The notes beneath the pieces were generated by a model. It did not search any database. It saw only the letters and a list, made by a program, of their open reading frames with translations, and was not told the DNA's origin. From Perkinsus marinus ATCC 50983 (taxonomy: Eukaryota; Perkinsozoa; Perkinsida; Perkinsidae), in NCBI RefSeq assembly GCF_000006405.1, contig NW_003209596.1:129755-193754 (forward strand): DNA of 64,000 bases, in the 5' to 3' direction. Shown here one piece after another: positions 11,604-21,617 of this stretch. The translations under genes and the position numbers were made by a program. The first letter of the stretch is position 1. Each line of letters starts with the position of its first letter.

Positions 11604-11670
11604 GGTGTGGCGGTTAGTACGATATTCTGACGATTACAAGGTCGCAGGATCGATTCCTGGTAGCCGAAAT
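11604..11670 (+). repeat. tRNA-like / SINE-head-like segment
   Basis: The segment contains GGCGGTTAGTACG, similar to a tRNA A-box/D-arm, a CTGACGA loop (GAC anticodon position), and AAGGTCGCAGGATCGATTCC, similar to a T-arm with a degenerate B-box. The acceptor and anticodon stems do not pair well, so it is not a working tRNA gene. A tRNA-derived SINE head is the likeliest reading. Confidence 0.35.
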
Positions 11671-12154
11671 TCTATGTTTCGTCCTCGTAAGTCAGTAAGT
11701 GAGCCGAGTTATCCTAGCCTCCTTCCTGAAGGCCGTCCCGTAAGATCCTTAGCTTCCTTACTTTGAGGAAGCCTAAGTCATAACGAGGCGCTTCTCCTTT
11801 GAGGAAGACTTCCTAAGTTATAGGGCCTTCATTTTCGACAATTTGGAGAACTTTGCGACAGCTCGTGGCTTCAAGAACTTCCATATTGACGACGCAACTT
11901 AAAAAACTTCGGTCTCGACACAATGGTAACTTCTATTTCGCACGTAGAAGCATCAATGTGCAGTTGACGGAATTGAGACTTCTATGACGGAGTGCAAAGT
12001 TGAACTAGAGAGTTTTATCAACTCGGGCTTGAACTTCTATCGACCTCAGATGATTTTGAATGCTCTATGGTGGATTTGGAAAGTCTAAATGCGAATACGA
12101 TCTTTTGGCATCTGATTCGCCTTGACGTAATTGACGGCTAATTGAGAACAAACA

Positions 12155-12385
12155 ACATCTTTTCAACGCCTATTTGGAGAATAGTAACTTCTATTTGGAG
12201 GAGCGGGCGAAATGAAACTATAAGATTTTCGTTTAATAACTTCAATTTGGATGGAGGGGTTTAGGAACTCCAATTTGGATACAGTCAGTTAGGAACTTCA
12301 ATTTTTAAAGTTTAGTGAAGACAATTTCAGATCTAGCTCCTTCGAATAGAAGTTACTATTCTTCAAATAGGCGTTAAAAAGATGT
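12155..12385. repeat. Long inverted repeat (about 41 bp arms)
   Basis: The arm at 12155-12195 (CATCTTTTCAACGCC... through AATAGTAACTTCTAT) is matched in reverse complement by 12344-12385, with three or four mismatches and a spacer of about 150 nt. It could be a foldback element or another MITE family with a single member in this window. Confidence 0.5.
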
Positions 12386-12699
12386 AGATGTTAATAAGGT
12401 GTAGTAGGTTGGACCAGCCCTAATGTACAGCATTGCTCCTACCCTATGTGGGCCCTCTGGCATCGAGACGGCTTGTGGTTGGAAAACGCATTGAGGCTGC
12501 CTGATGTGCATCTTAGTTGCTGTGGACGTCTTTCAATGTCCTCAATTGATCAACTGAGTGTTGCCGATAGTGTATGGAGGTTTTCTGTGATAATGGCGGA
12601 CGAATAAGGAGACCCCAGCGTACACGCTTATACTTCATGACAGCACAGGTGATCACGAAATTGCCGATCGTTTTGGTGATAATGATATCAGTCATTCAT

Positions 12700-13400
12700 A
12701 TTTCGAGAGAGTTCACAGGCCGTGGCCGTGTGCTCTACGAAACGGGGAGGTCTACGATGGCAATTTCGAGGAGGGAGTTAGTCATGGGGACGTAAGACTG
12801 CTGTCACTCATCATGTTGAGTCGGGGCTCGTTAGCTTAGTTCCTGGTATAGGAATGTTGATGTTCATACGGATCCTCGCCAGGAGAACGGAAAACAAGGT
12901 ATCGGCCGGCCGGTCTACACTGGGAAAAAGGTGTCGAATTATGACGAAGGTAGCTGGAAATTTTTTTGTACGTTATGCAGACGATGCCATTGTGCGAGGA
13001 GGTACTTATCACGGTTAGGTTAGAGAAGGCCAGAAGGATGGGAAAGGTACATTGGGGGAGATGTGAATTAGGCGTCTACCCCTATCAGGACAAAGAGGGT
13101 TGTCATTGTTTTATATGAAAGGTCTTAGGAGTGAACGACAGTGCACAGTCGGGCTATGTTCTCAACTTACTTTTTCTTGGTGCTGGGCCAGGAGGACGGC
13201 AATGCTACCTACGTTTATGATGATGTCTTCACTCGAGGGGGAATGGGAGGATGATCTCTTCTAACAGGGACGTGGATGCTTCCTAGTAGAACATGCTTCA
13301 TTGGAGATTCTAAGTAGTATTAACTAGTTCTACTGAGTCTGTTGATGGTGCTGGACAGGGCAACTGGAAGACGCTATATGGACAGGGTCACGCTGTCTTG
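12700..13400 (+). CDS. Possible MORN-repeat exons
   Basis: Several separate short frames resemble the membrane-occupation-and-recognition-nexus repeat (Y-x-G-x-W/F-x-x-G-x-x-x-G): LRNGEVYDGNFEEGVSHG near 12740-12785, GRPVYTGKKVSNYDEGSW near 12905-12955, GQKDGKGTLG near 13030-13060 and DGAGQGNWKTLYGQGH near 13345-13390. They are in different frames and separated by candidate introns. I could not build a complete spliced model, and the exons may be decayed. Real MORN proteins in alveolates link membranes to the cytoskeleton; nothing here proves that role. Confidence 0.3.
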
Positions 13401-14062
13401 GGAAGGTACTGTTATCGCTGAGCTCACCAGCACTCATCTGCAAGGTCCGCGTCAGATGAGTCCACGTAAAACTTACGACTCTTGCTGAATCCATCATGGA
13501 TTGTATGGTCACTACATGGGGTCGCGCTTGAAGAGATGTACTTGCCGCGGAACCTTTGCGATCTAGCGATATCGGAGCTCAGCAGTGGAGGCTTCCAAGT
13601 TCACGTAATCAGCCGCCAATGCACAACTCCTCGAGTCAGGCAATAACGCTGGCTCTCAAGAGGGCGCTTTTGTGATGTACATGCTATTGTGGTTGTTACT
13701 GAATATACTCTCTCTATTAGCCTCCTGTCTAAGTTGTTGAGTTCGCTGAAATCTCAGGGAATGTACTTCCCGAGATCATATCTCACCGAAAGAAATGTTG
13801 TATCCACGTCGTTGTATGTATGAGAGCGACCGAACACACGTTTTTTTTGCTTATGTTTATGAGAGGTACCTACTGCGCCAATCCGTGAACTTCGTATATT
13901 GCGGTCCTTTCATTAGTCTTGTACAATCTAAGAACCTGCAAGTAAACGCTTCGCATAGGAGACACGCTTTGTGGATTCCGTCCTGATGTCACGAGAGCTG
14001 TCCCCGACTGTGTTCGACAGGGTCAGCGTTCCTCGTTTTGAATTAGCAGCCCAGTTTCTATT

Positions 14063-15050
14063 ATGCAATCAACTTGTCCTGACGTAGCCGACTTCAGCAA
14101 GATCTCTCATTACCCAGAGGGAGCTAATAAAGAGTTCCAAGACAAGGACAAGGATCAATTGCTAGAGTTTTTCCTTCCAAAATTTGAAGTCGATAGACCC
14201 TTGGCTCATCATCTCGACGGGCTTTTCGAGGTAGCCTTCATATGACGTTTTGTCACTTACCATTGTTACGGCTGTTGATGTCGTGGTCATATCGCTTCAG
14301 TGCCAGACCTGATTTCTGTCAGGTATTCAATCTTAACTCCGAGACAGTTTCAGTCGAAGTTGGTTCGGGTACGGGCCTTCTTACACGAGAGTTCAGTAAG
14401 CGACCTGGCAAGAAGGTGTACGCAACGGAGCTCTCTGAGGGTTTCATACAGCATCTCAGAGATGACGACAGAATAGATAAAGGCAAGGTGGAGATTATTC
14501 ATAGTAAGTCTGAAGTTTTCTACGACTCTTTTGAATCGCGCATGTTGGTAGGCACCGAAGACGATTTATGTCTACCTACTGAGAGCGACGGCTCGGTTGA
14601 CCTGGCAGTTCTTTGTGACGTATATCATCACCTCACACATCCACGGACTATAGTCCAGCAGCTTAAGCGATCACTGAAGGGTGAGAATCTTTCTATTAAG
14701 TCTCGACTAGAATAGATCGCGAGTTGCGATGGACCAGCGGAACCAACTCGTTCGAAGGTCATGGTGGAATTATTCTTATCTGTTTGTTTCAGATACCGGA
14801 AGATTAGTGTTGGTAGACTTCTGGCGAGACCCTAGTAAAAGCAGCAGAGAAGACAAGACTTGGGTAATCGAGCACTTGCGGGCCGATAAGGATGTCTTCG
14901 TTGAGGTGAGTCACAAAGACTTGAAATATGCACGTCAGAATTGGTGATATTTTTCTTTAGGAGATCCGATCGGTGGGTTTCGAAGTTGCCTCCGAGCCAG
15001 AGGTCGAAGGTCTCGTCGAGAACTACGTTGTGATTTTCAAGAAAGCATAA
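14063..15050 (+). CDS. Class I SAM-dependent methyltransferase
   Basis: Four exons join in phase: 14063-14230, 14323-14680, 14793-14905 and 14961-15050, giving 242 residues. The introns (92, 112 and 55 nt) have GT-AG ends. The glycine-rich SAM-binding motif VEVGSGTGLL opens exon 2. An acidic residue ending strand 2 (YATELSEG) and the post-motif LCDVYHHLTHP are typical of Methyltransf_11/25-like small-molecule methyltransferases, and VLVDFWRDP and ENYVVIFKKA supply the last beta strands. The substrate is unknown. It has no signal peptide and is probably soluble. The start ATG is the only in-frame one ahead of the fold. Confidence 0.8.
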
Positions 15051-15497
15051 GAAGTGTAATGAGATGATTTGATCCTTATGATATGATTCCGTATGACGCA
15101 ATGTTCAATTGGTTCTCGTAAAAAGCGAGCCGTGAATTTCCGAACACGGACTGGCTCCAAATATTCTTGTGCGAGTTAAGTGGGTCGTCGCGTTCAGTTC
15201 AGTATAATCGCCGCGGAAACGCTCAAAAGTGTGTCACACATAGAGAGAAAACGTTGAGGGACGAAGGTATGACCAAAGGGCTCTTTTTTGCGATGATCGA
15301 GATTACCTCATGAAATTTCAGCCCTATAGCCAGTGCAGAGGCTAGCGTCGAACTCGTTGTTGTACCAAGTAGTTGAAAATGCTTTCCTTTCACTGCGTAG
15401 TGGGCTTAGTCCGTACTAACAACCCAATAGCTCAAAGCTTGAACACGAGAAACGGTAATCAAATATCACACAACAATAAGAACACACAAACACTTTT
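15051..15497. other. Intergenic spacer between convergent genes
   Basis: I see no gene, element or clear signal here; this is the 3' side of both the methyltransferase (+) and the RING/IBR exons (-). Confidence 0.5.
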
Positions 15498-17233
15498 TTA
15501 ACTCTTAGCCCACGGAGCAGGTCTCCGATGAGGTTCAGGGTCGGCACGTGCGGTGTGTATCAGAGATCGCATCAGTTTATCGGGATAGCCATCGTTCAAG
15601 GGGAAGGGGCATCGGTGGTGAAGCTCTGCGCACTGAGGACACCTCGTGGAGGCCCGAGGAGCTGCTTTGATCGTAGAATAGCGCTCAAAATACGGGCAGG
15701 AGGTTTTGTGCCACCGACCGTCGTGAGCCGCTATGATGCGCTCATCTACACCACAGCCTCTGCAATATTCATAACCACACAAACATTTGATAGACTTGCT
15801 ATCACTCGAGCTGGGGTAGTTGCCAAGATAAGGACAGCCTTTAGGGCAGGGACGCCAGCCACGCTCAAACTTCTGCTTCAAAGTGAGCCTCTCGTCAGAG
15901 GAAGGTCTACTCGTATCAGGCTCCCGTAAAGGCTTTGGAACGTTATTCTGGGAGGCCCGAGCGGAGTGAAGCTTGTAATATGCGCCAGGGTCGAGGCACT
16001 TCTTAAGGAGAGCATCATTGGCCTCAACCGCAATGCTGTCACCACACACGGGACACTTCAAAGATCCCCCGCCGTTATCTGAGATCTGTTTTGTCAGAGG
16101 CTCCGCCAAACAGCCTTGATGGAATCGATGGTGGCACGGTAGTCGGAAGCTCTCCGAGGCTACGAGGATGCCTCGGCAACTGCTGCATCTCACTGCCCCT
16201 TTAAACAACGGCTCGTTGACTGGAACCGACGGCTTCACCGCTCTCATTGGGTCACCCTGAGAGATAGTGTGCGACTAGCAGAAGCCTCTACATTGGTCAC
16301 CTTCTGAGGTTCACTCTTGACCACAGCATTGCTACGAATGCCCGTCCGCGCAGTTGTTGGTTCCGCTTGAACCGAACCTAAATGTCCATTTCTTGTGTGA
16401 ATAGCCACAGCTCGAGACCAACCTTGCCGAGTGCTTCCGCTGGCCGCGGCTGCAGCGGCCACCCGCGCTGAGAAACCACTCCAGACAGAGCGTACAGGCT
16501 CGAGGGCAGCAGGCACTGTCGACTCCAGAAAGCTGACGCCCAACCTGAAGAATGCTCAATTCTCTTCGACGGTATTGTGCCCTACCGGCGTCCTGTATGT
16601 TGAGGGCATTCGATCTCTGCAGGGGCCTGCCCGCCTCTTATGAAGGCTTCAACGCTGCTCTCGAGGCACTTCTTGTGAGCATGGCAACCGCAGGGTAGAG
16701 TGAGTTCTAATTTTCCAGTTTTCTTGCAAATGACGCAACCCTCAGCAGGCTCTTCCCCCTCCGGCTCATCAGCAGTCGCGGCCTCCGAATTCATCTCTGC
16801 ATCGTCGCTGACCTCCTGAACGCGCATGTTGGTTTGCAGGAAGAGTTGCCCGAGCCTGCAAACACATGAAATCGAACGGAAATGATCAGAGGCCATCTCA
16901 TGCCTGCGATTATGCCGCCAACAGCGAATGTCCTGCAACGGAGTGTTGTTCTTCTCAATAGTTTTTTCGACGAATTGCCGAAGGCATTCCTTATGGACCT
17001 TGTCGCCACACGGAGTCCGGACCCCATCTCCCTCGTCGCCCACGATTTGGCCATCTTTGTCGCACAACCCGCATACGAAAACTCCAGCTGATGCCGTTGC
17101 AGGCGTGATGGAGTTCTGAAGCTCCGGCCAGTCCATCAATGCCTCCTCAGTGCCGTCCTCAACCTTCAAATTGACTCCTTCCCCCTTGGGAGGTGTAGAG
17201 GATTCATACGCCTTTCGCAGAGCCGAGAGGTAT
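15498..17233 (-). CDS. Multi-RING/IBR-like zinc-finger protein (3' part of possible OTU fusion)
   Basis: Three exons join in phase: 17233-16586, 16544-16301 and 16256-15498, with introns of 41 and 44 nt. Zinc-finger signatures in order: a RING-like finger (CGLC...PCGDKVHKEC...CWRH), a second (CVIC...PCGCHAHKKC...CPQH), a third standard RING (CSSC...PCHHRFHQGC...CPVC), then an IBR-like finger (CPKGCPYLGNY...CLCGYEYCRGC...HKTSCPYF) and a final RCPQCAELHHRC. The pattern resembles a RING-between-RING ubiquitin ligase, though no classical RING2 with catalytic Cys is clear. The likely role is a ubiquitin E3 or adaptor. The gene may not start here: the first exon begins at a good 3' splice site (GTTGCAG) and its phase fits the otubain-like exons upstream. 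An alternative start would be ATG near 17268. Confidence 0.7.
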
Positions 17234-17376
17234 CTGCAACAGTACACCCCTTCACACATTCCTAGCATACCCGGTTCTCCGACTTGTGCACAGTCAGCTC
17301 AAACAGTACCATGTTGCGGCTCAGGGAGGTATGCTCTCATTCTACATAACAAGTTTCAGGGCCTAACTCTTCGTAA

Positions 17377-19250
17377 TTAGTGAGATATCGAAAAGTTATA
17401 AAAAAATTTCCTCCACAAATTCTCAGCTGCATGTACAACGAGAGGAACCAGCATGAACGGCGTCAATGTACCATACTTCGGCATCTGCGTATCGGCGTCG
17501 GACTCCTCGCGACCTGACAGAGGCGGTACCGGCCTCTCATCGTCCATTGGGTCTTCGGGCATGGCACTAAGCTGTCGTTGAGCCTCTCCCAAATTCTGCA
17601 ATGAAAAATTGCTAGGAGTCTACTGAACACGTTTTACCTTCAAAACGTTGCGCATCTCTGTCAGTTCACAGCGAGCATCTGCTGGGTTTGCATAGGGGGA
17701 TGGCCGAGCACGAGCGTCCAAGCGGGGTAGTAGTTGGTCCACTACACTGCTGAGGTAACGAGACTGGCCCCAGAGGGCATGATATTTCGAGAGGACCTAT
17801 CAGGAAGACACAAATGAGGTGAGAAAAGTACATGCTTCACGCTCACTTGCTGCATGAACCCCTCGAATTCGTTACTGGCGCTAGGCTGCGGTGGCCCCTG
17901 GACGGGCACTCCTGCGGGCACAAGGGTAGCGTCGTCTATTATGGGAAGGATAGAGTATCTCTCCGGCTGAATCGGTATGAGTAGTTCGTAGTGGCCAGGT
18001 TGGAATAGGAGGTGGACTTGAGGCTCCTGAGGGCAGCGAAGGTCCAGCTCCCCCTAGGACCCGTAACTCACTGAAGTGCTGCCGCTGTAGTCGATGTTGT
18101 GCAGGGCTGTGCGGTCTCTAAAAAAGGTAAAGATGAGGGAAATCCGCGTTGGGAAGCATGTGCCACCTGTGGACCATTATGATCCTAACGCAGCAATCCA
18201 ATGCCCTCGGAGCCGCAGCCTGGACGAGGTCCGAGGCGTCCTCTTCCATCACAAGGACAGCTGACTCTATGAACCCTCCGGGGCCGTCGATACCTGGATA
18301 AGAGCCATGACCCTTCAGCTACCTGGGGCCCTCGACCGACCAGCATCCATCAGCCCATTGGCCCACTGGTCCCAAGTGAAGGAGCAATCAGCATCAGCAC
18401 CGGCAGTGCAAGGGTCCGACTTGTGCCGAGATAAATAATCCGCTACCAGCAACCGGATGGCGGCGACAAAGGCTTGGTCTATAGCAGGGGTATTCAGTGC
18501 GCGATGTATCTGCATAGTATTGGTGGGCCCCTGCGCCCTTCGTCGAAGTATTACCTCTGTGAAAATGCTCTTCTCCTCAGCTGTATTCCCAGCAGCAGTC
18601 TCCAGCCTGACCCGCCACGATGGGAGCAGGACAGCAAGAACCCTATAGGAACCTGCCAGGCCACAGATGAAGTCGTACGAGTTCGAGATGTATACAGTGT
18701 GGACCAAACCGTTATGCAGAATTATTCCTCCTCAGATGACTTGATTGCCGTTGACAATATTGTGACACTCGAAGACTCAGAAAGTTAACTCATTGGAGTT
18801 TCACCCGTGATATGAAAACACTAGTGAAAATATATTCCACGACTGCGTTTTTCACCGAGTGAAACGCCACTTCCCGTAAAACGAGTGAAACTCCATTGTA
18901 CAGTCACTATGAAATGCGCTATGGAGAGTTTCCCCTTATTACCAGCGAACATAGGATGGTTCCGTCCTTTATCAGTCATAGCAGCTAGCTTCTCGACAAG
19001 ACCTGTCAGTGCTACTGGACAGAAGAGCGCCGAATACTCCACAAAGCCATAGGCCAAGGCTCGGTAGTAGCAGTTTCCGTCTCCTCTGACGGTACGCCAA
19101 TACCGATAGGAGAGGACCAACTCCGAATATTGGGCGAGGAGGTTAGGATGGCCACTCGAACTGCTCTGGTCCTCAATACGTCCATCGAAGGTCGTTGGCG
19201 AGCCAACTAGTATCTAACTCCCAGCCCTCAGACCCAGTCGGAGCTGCTAG

Positions 19251-19298
<48 letters not shown>

Positions 19299-19475
19299 CC
19301 CTTCACTGCCAGGATCAATGACCGGCATTGGCTGCCGCATAACTGCCAGCTCCAAGGCTTTGGGGAGTGCAGCGTCTGAACAGCACAATGAGTCGGGATT
19401 GAGGGCTCGCCTATTACCACTGGACGAAGGCCTCTCGCTGGGAACCGTCGATGGTACCATAGTCAACAACTTCAT
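17377..19475 (-). CDS. Otubain-like OTU deubiquitinase (peptidase C65 type)
   Basis: Spliced minus-strand exons encode an N-terminal Ser/Pro-rich segment (ATG 19475), then the OTU catalytic motif RGDGNCYYRA with the nucleophile Cys, the helical region AFVAAIRLLVADYLSRHK equivalent to the otubain LRLLTSGYL segment, a middle exon ending ALDCCVRIIMVH, and the catalytic-His motif VHLLFQPGHYELL. Introns I could fix are 19298-19214 (85 nt, starting in a GTA microsatellite) and 18942-18653 (290 nt, containing a MITE-1), both phase-consistent. A further break at 18071-18054/18048 implies an 18- or 24-nt intron or a sequence error. Downstream exons add a helical extension. Otubains cleave ubiquitin chains. 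The frame may continue into the RING/IBR exons. Confidence 0.75.
18795..18894. mobile_element. MITE-1 copy 8, in otubain intron
   Basis: GGAGTTTCACCCGTG...GAGTGAAACTCC, 100 bp, flanked by ATT on both sides (a possible 3-bp target duplication). It lies wholly inside the 290-nt intron of the otubain-like gene. Confidence 0.75.
19244..19298. repeat. TAC/GTA trinucleotide microsatellite
   Basis: About 17 perfect TAC units on the plus strand. Read on the minus strand it is GTAGTAGTA..., and its first unit serves as the apparent 5' splice site of an otubain intron. The poly-Thr and poly-Val frames across it are artefacts. Confidence 0.85.
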
Positions 19476-19786
19476 GCATCGTACAGTTACCTTTCCCCCA
19501 CTAGTAACGCAAAAATGATATTCAATCCACAAGTGTAGTCGCAATAGTGAAGCATGTTGAACGGTATGATGAAGCAGCACTAAACATGTTCCTTATCAGA
19601 GCCAAGTCGCGAACCACGACCAGAGAAGGCCGTGAATGTAGGACCACCAGAAACCTAGAGACACGACTCTATACATACAGGCCTGACCCCGTCATGAAGA
19701 CGACTACCGAGTAGCTGCCGTAAGTAGTACTATAACGCGGACCTGTCGGTCCAGCGTTAACAGGTGCATAGCCGTCTTTGTCGGCT

Positions 19787-21551
19787 TCATAAACCTACGT
19801 GAGGATCATCACTAAGGACCTGCCCAGGCCGATCCCTCACCAGCCAGCACACTACAGCCACTGCGATGTCCAATACAGGCTGTGCTACGAGCAACGAATC
19901 CGCAATAGGCAATGAAAACATGGGCGCTGCCTTGACCTTGGTCAGCCTCTCAATGAGGTATAGTGTACTGACGAACTGAGGAGAATGATGCGAGATGGTA
20001 CAAGTTGAAAGTACTACTCCGTTGAATCCAAAAATGAAGCCGATCATCGTAATATAGTGCAGCATCATCTCCCACTGGACCACCACGTAATAAGCCCCAA
20101 CGATCCACAGTAGGCTCATAACCCCATTCACTATCTGGAGTTGGTAACTAACGACGACTGTACATGCACACACTGCGCTCTCCTGAGACCTACATGCGGA
20201 TACCCGCGACAGCGAGATGGAGGAAAAGTAGACCCAAAAGGACCGGCCGATACTTCCGCCGTACAGCCTCATTTGGGACGTGCGAGCCTCCTGCTGATGG
20301 TATGGGGATCATTAGAAAGGACTTTGTGAAATAAAACTACCACAAAGAGTCCCCTTGTATGGTTAACGCAACACAGAGAGCGTTTCAACAGTGGTACACT
20401 ATCACTATCCATCTACAGTAGACCTACGGGTCTAAGAGGGTAGCACTGCTCAGTGTAGGGACAACAGTCAGAGACTAGTCGCCGCCGTCCTAGAGCAAAC
20501 GCGAACCTCATGTAGCAATTACTATCATAGACAACTCCTCCACGGAAAAATAATAAACAACATGTGAGCAACATTCTCAGCTGCTACTACTACTACAACT
20601 ACTACCAATATCAACATACCCAAATCGTACATATAGCAGCCGCGAATCTCCATTGAAATCAACGACGCCATATAGACGGCGAACCACACATAGGTGTGAC
20701 CGGCCACTTATTACTATGCGACAACCGTTTTGGTTTTTCATACAGCACAACCATAAAAGTATCATCACCGCTTCTTGAACCTCTTCCTTCATCTGTGTTT
20801 TTAAGAGATATAATTTTGGGAAAGAACCCGTTTATGAAGAGCCGTGAGGCATGTTTAGTTGGAGTGCCGCAACAGCGTCGCTATAATAGCAATAATCATC
20901 TTCTTATATGGGATTCGGTAATTAGCCACCCTAAGGCGTTATATTAACTACACCAAGGCATCAGCATTCGCATTAGTAGTAGTAATAATAATAGTAGCAA
21001 CAATCAACCACGGAATTGCTGAGGATCGACAAGAGCTTTATCGTCACTAACTCCTGCGTCACGCCCCAGCACTTCACCAGTCACCGGCAATGACCAGCAA
21101 CAAGATGGTTGGCCTCTGCATATCAGCTCATCGTAGACAAAAATGAGACAGGTTGGCTTCCTCGCTCAGCAGGCGTCCAAGACCGATCCAGCTAGTCGAG
21201 ACGAGGGCGAAGGCAATGGATGATATGACCGGAGCCACGTCTCCGGACCGTCACCACTTGGAAAATTCCTCACTACGCAGTGCGGAGAAGTACCCACCCC
21301 TCCCATGGCGCGTGGGAGGGGAGGAAAAGCCTTGCCACTAATGGACCAGAGAGAGCAGTATTACTAGTAATGTTAACAGGACCGCCCAAGACCAGACTCA
21401 TAGTCACGATAGTGCCGTCCATAGAATAGGCAGCTAACTGCCATCCAAGTGCAGGAGACCAGTAGTAGTAGTACTGACGGGAATATGAGACAAAAACGCG
21501 CAAGCAACCTTGAGGAGGAGGAGGGCCATCAGATAGAGCACCCAAGAGCAA
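19787..21551 (-). CDS. Multi-pass membrane protein, function unknown
   Basis: Several minus-strand frames separated by candidate short introns are strongly hydrophobic in helical blocks: LGWQLAAYSMDGTIVTMSLV near 21400-21460, APVISSIAFALVSTSWIGLG near 21170-21240, TYVWFAVYMASLISM near 20650-20700, then a long last exon (20272-19787) with at least three membrane-spanning blocks such as GVMSLLWIVGAYYVVVQWEM and YITMIGFIFGFNGVVLSTC, ending at the stop by 19787. I infer a polytopic transporter-like or receptor-like protein of about 6-9 helices. The exon joins are not resolved and no family motif is recognised. Trinucleotide repeats of the TAC/AGT type interrupt the locus near 20580 and 20976. Confidence 0.5.
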
Positions 21552-21617
21552 TGGTACGGTATTATTAGTATTTTTGGATAAACGAGTCGCTAGAGTAGTA
21601 CTACCTACCCCGACCAG

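Larger units (their letters stand above)
11100..12700. other. Gene-poor repeat-rich interval
   Basis: I see no convincing gene. It holds a tRNA-like patch at about 11604-11670, several loose repeats of the phrase GAACTTCAATTTGGA (12230-12320) and a long inverted repeat (12155-12195 against 12344-12385). The reading frame 11321-11617 has no recognisable domain and is probably fortuitous. Confidence 0.5.

Noticed and set aside
14941-14960. A 17-nt intron in the methyltransferase
   Set aside because: The GTGAGT donor at 14906 gives a normal 55-nt intron, keeps phase and removes the need for an ultrashort intron.
19195-19580. Poly-threonine and poly-valine proteins
   Set aside because: Both frames are translations of the TAC microsatellite; splice phase supports an intron across it.
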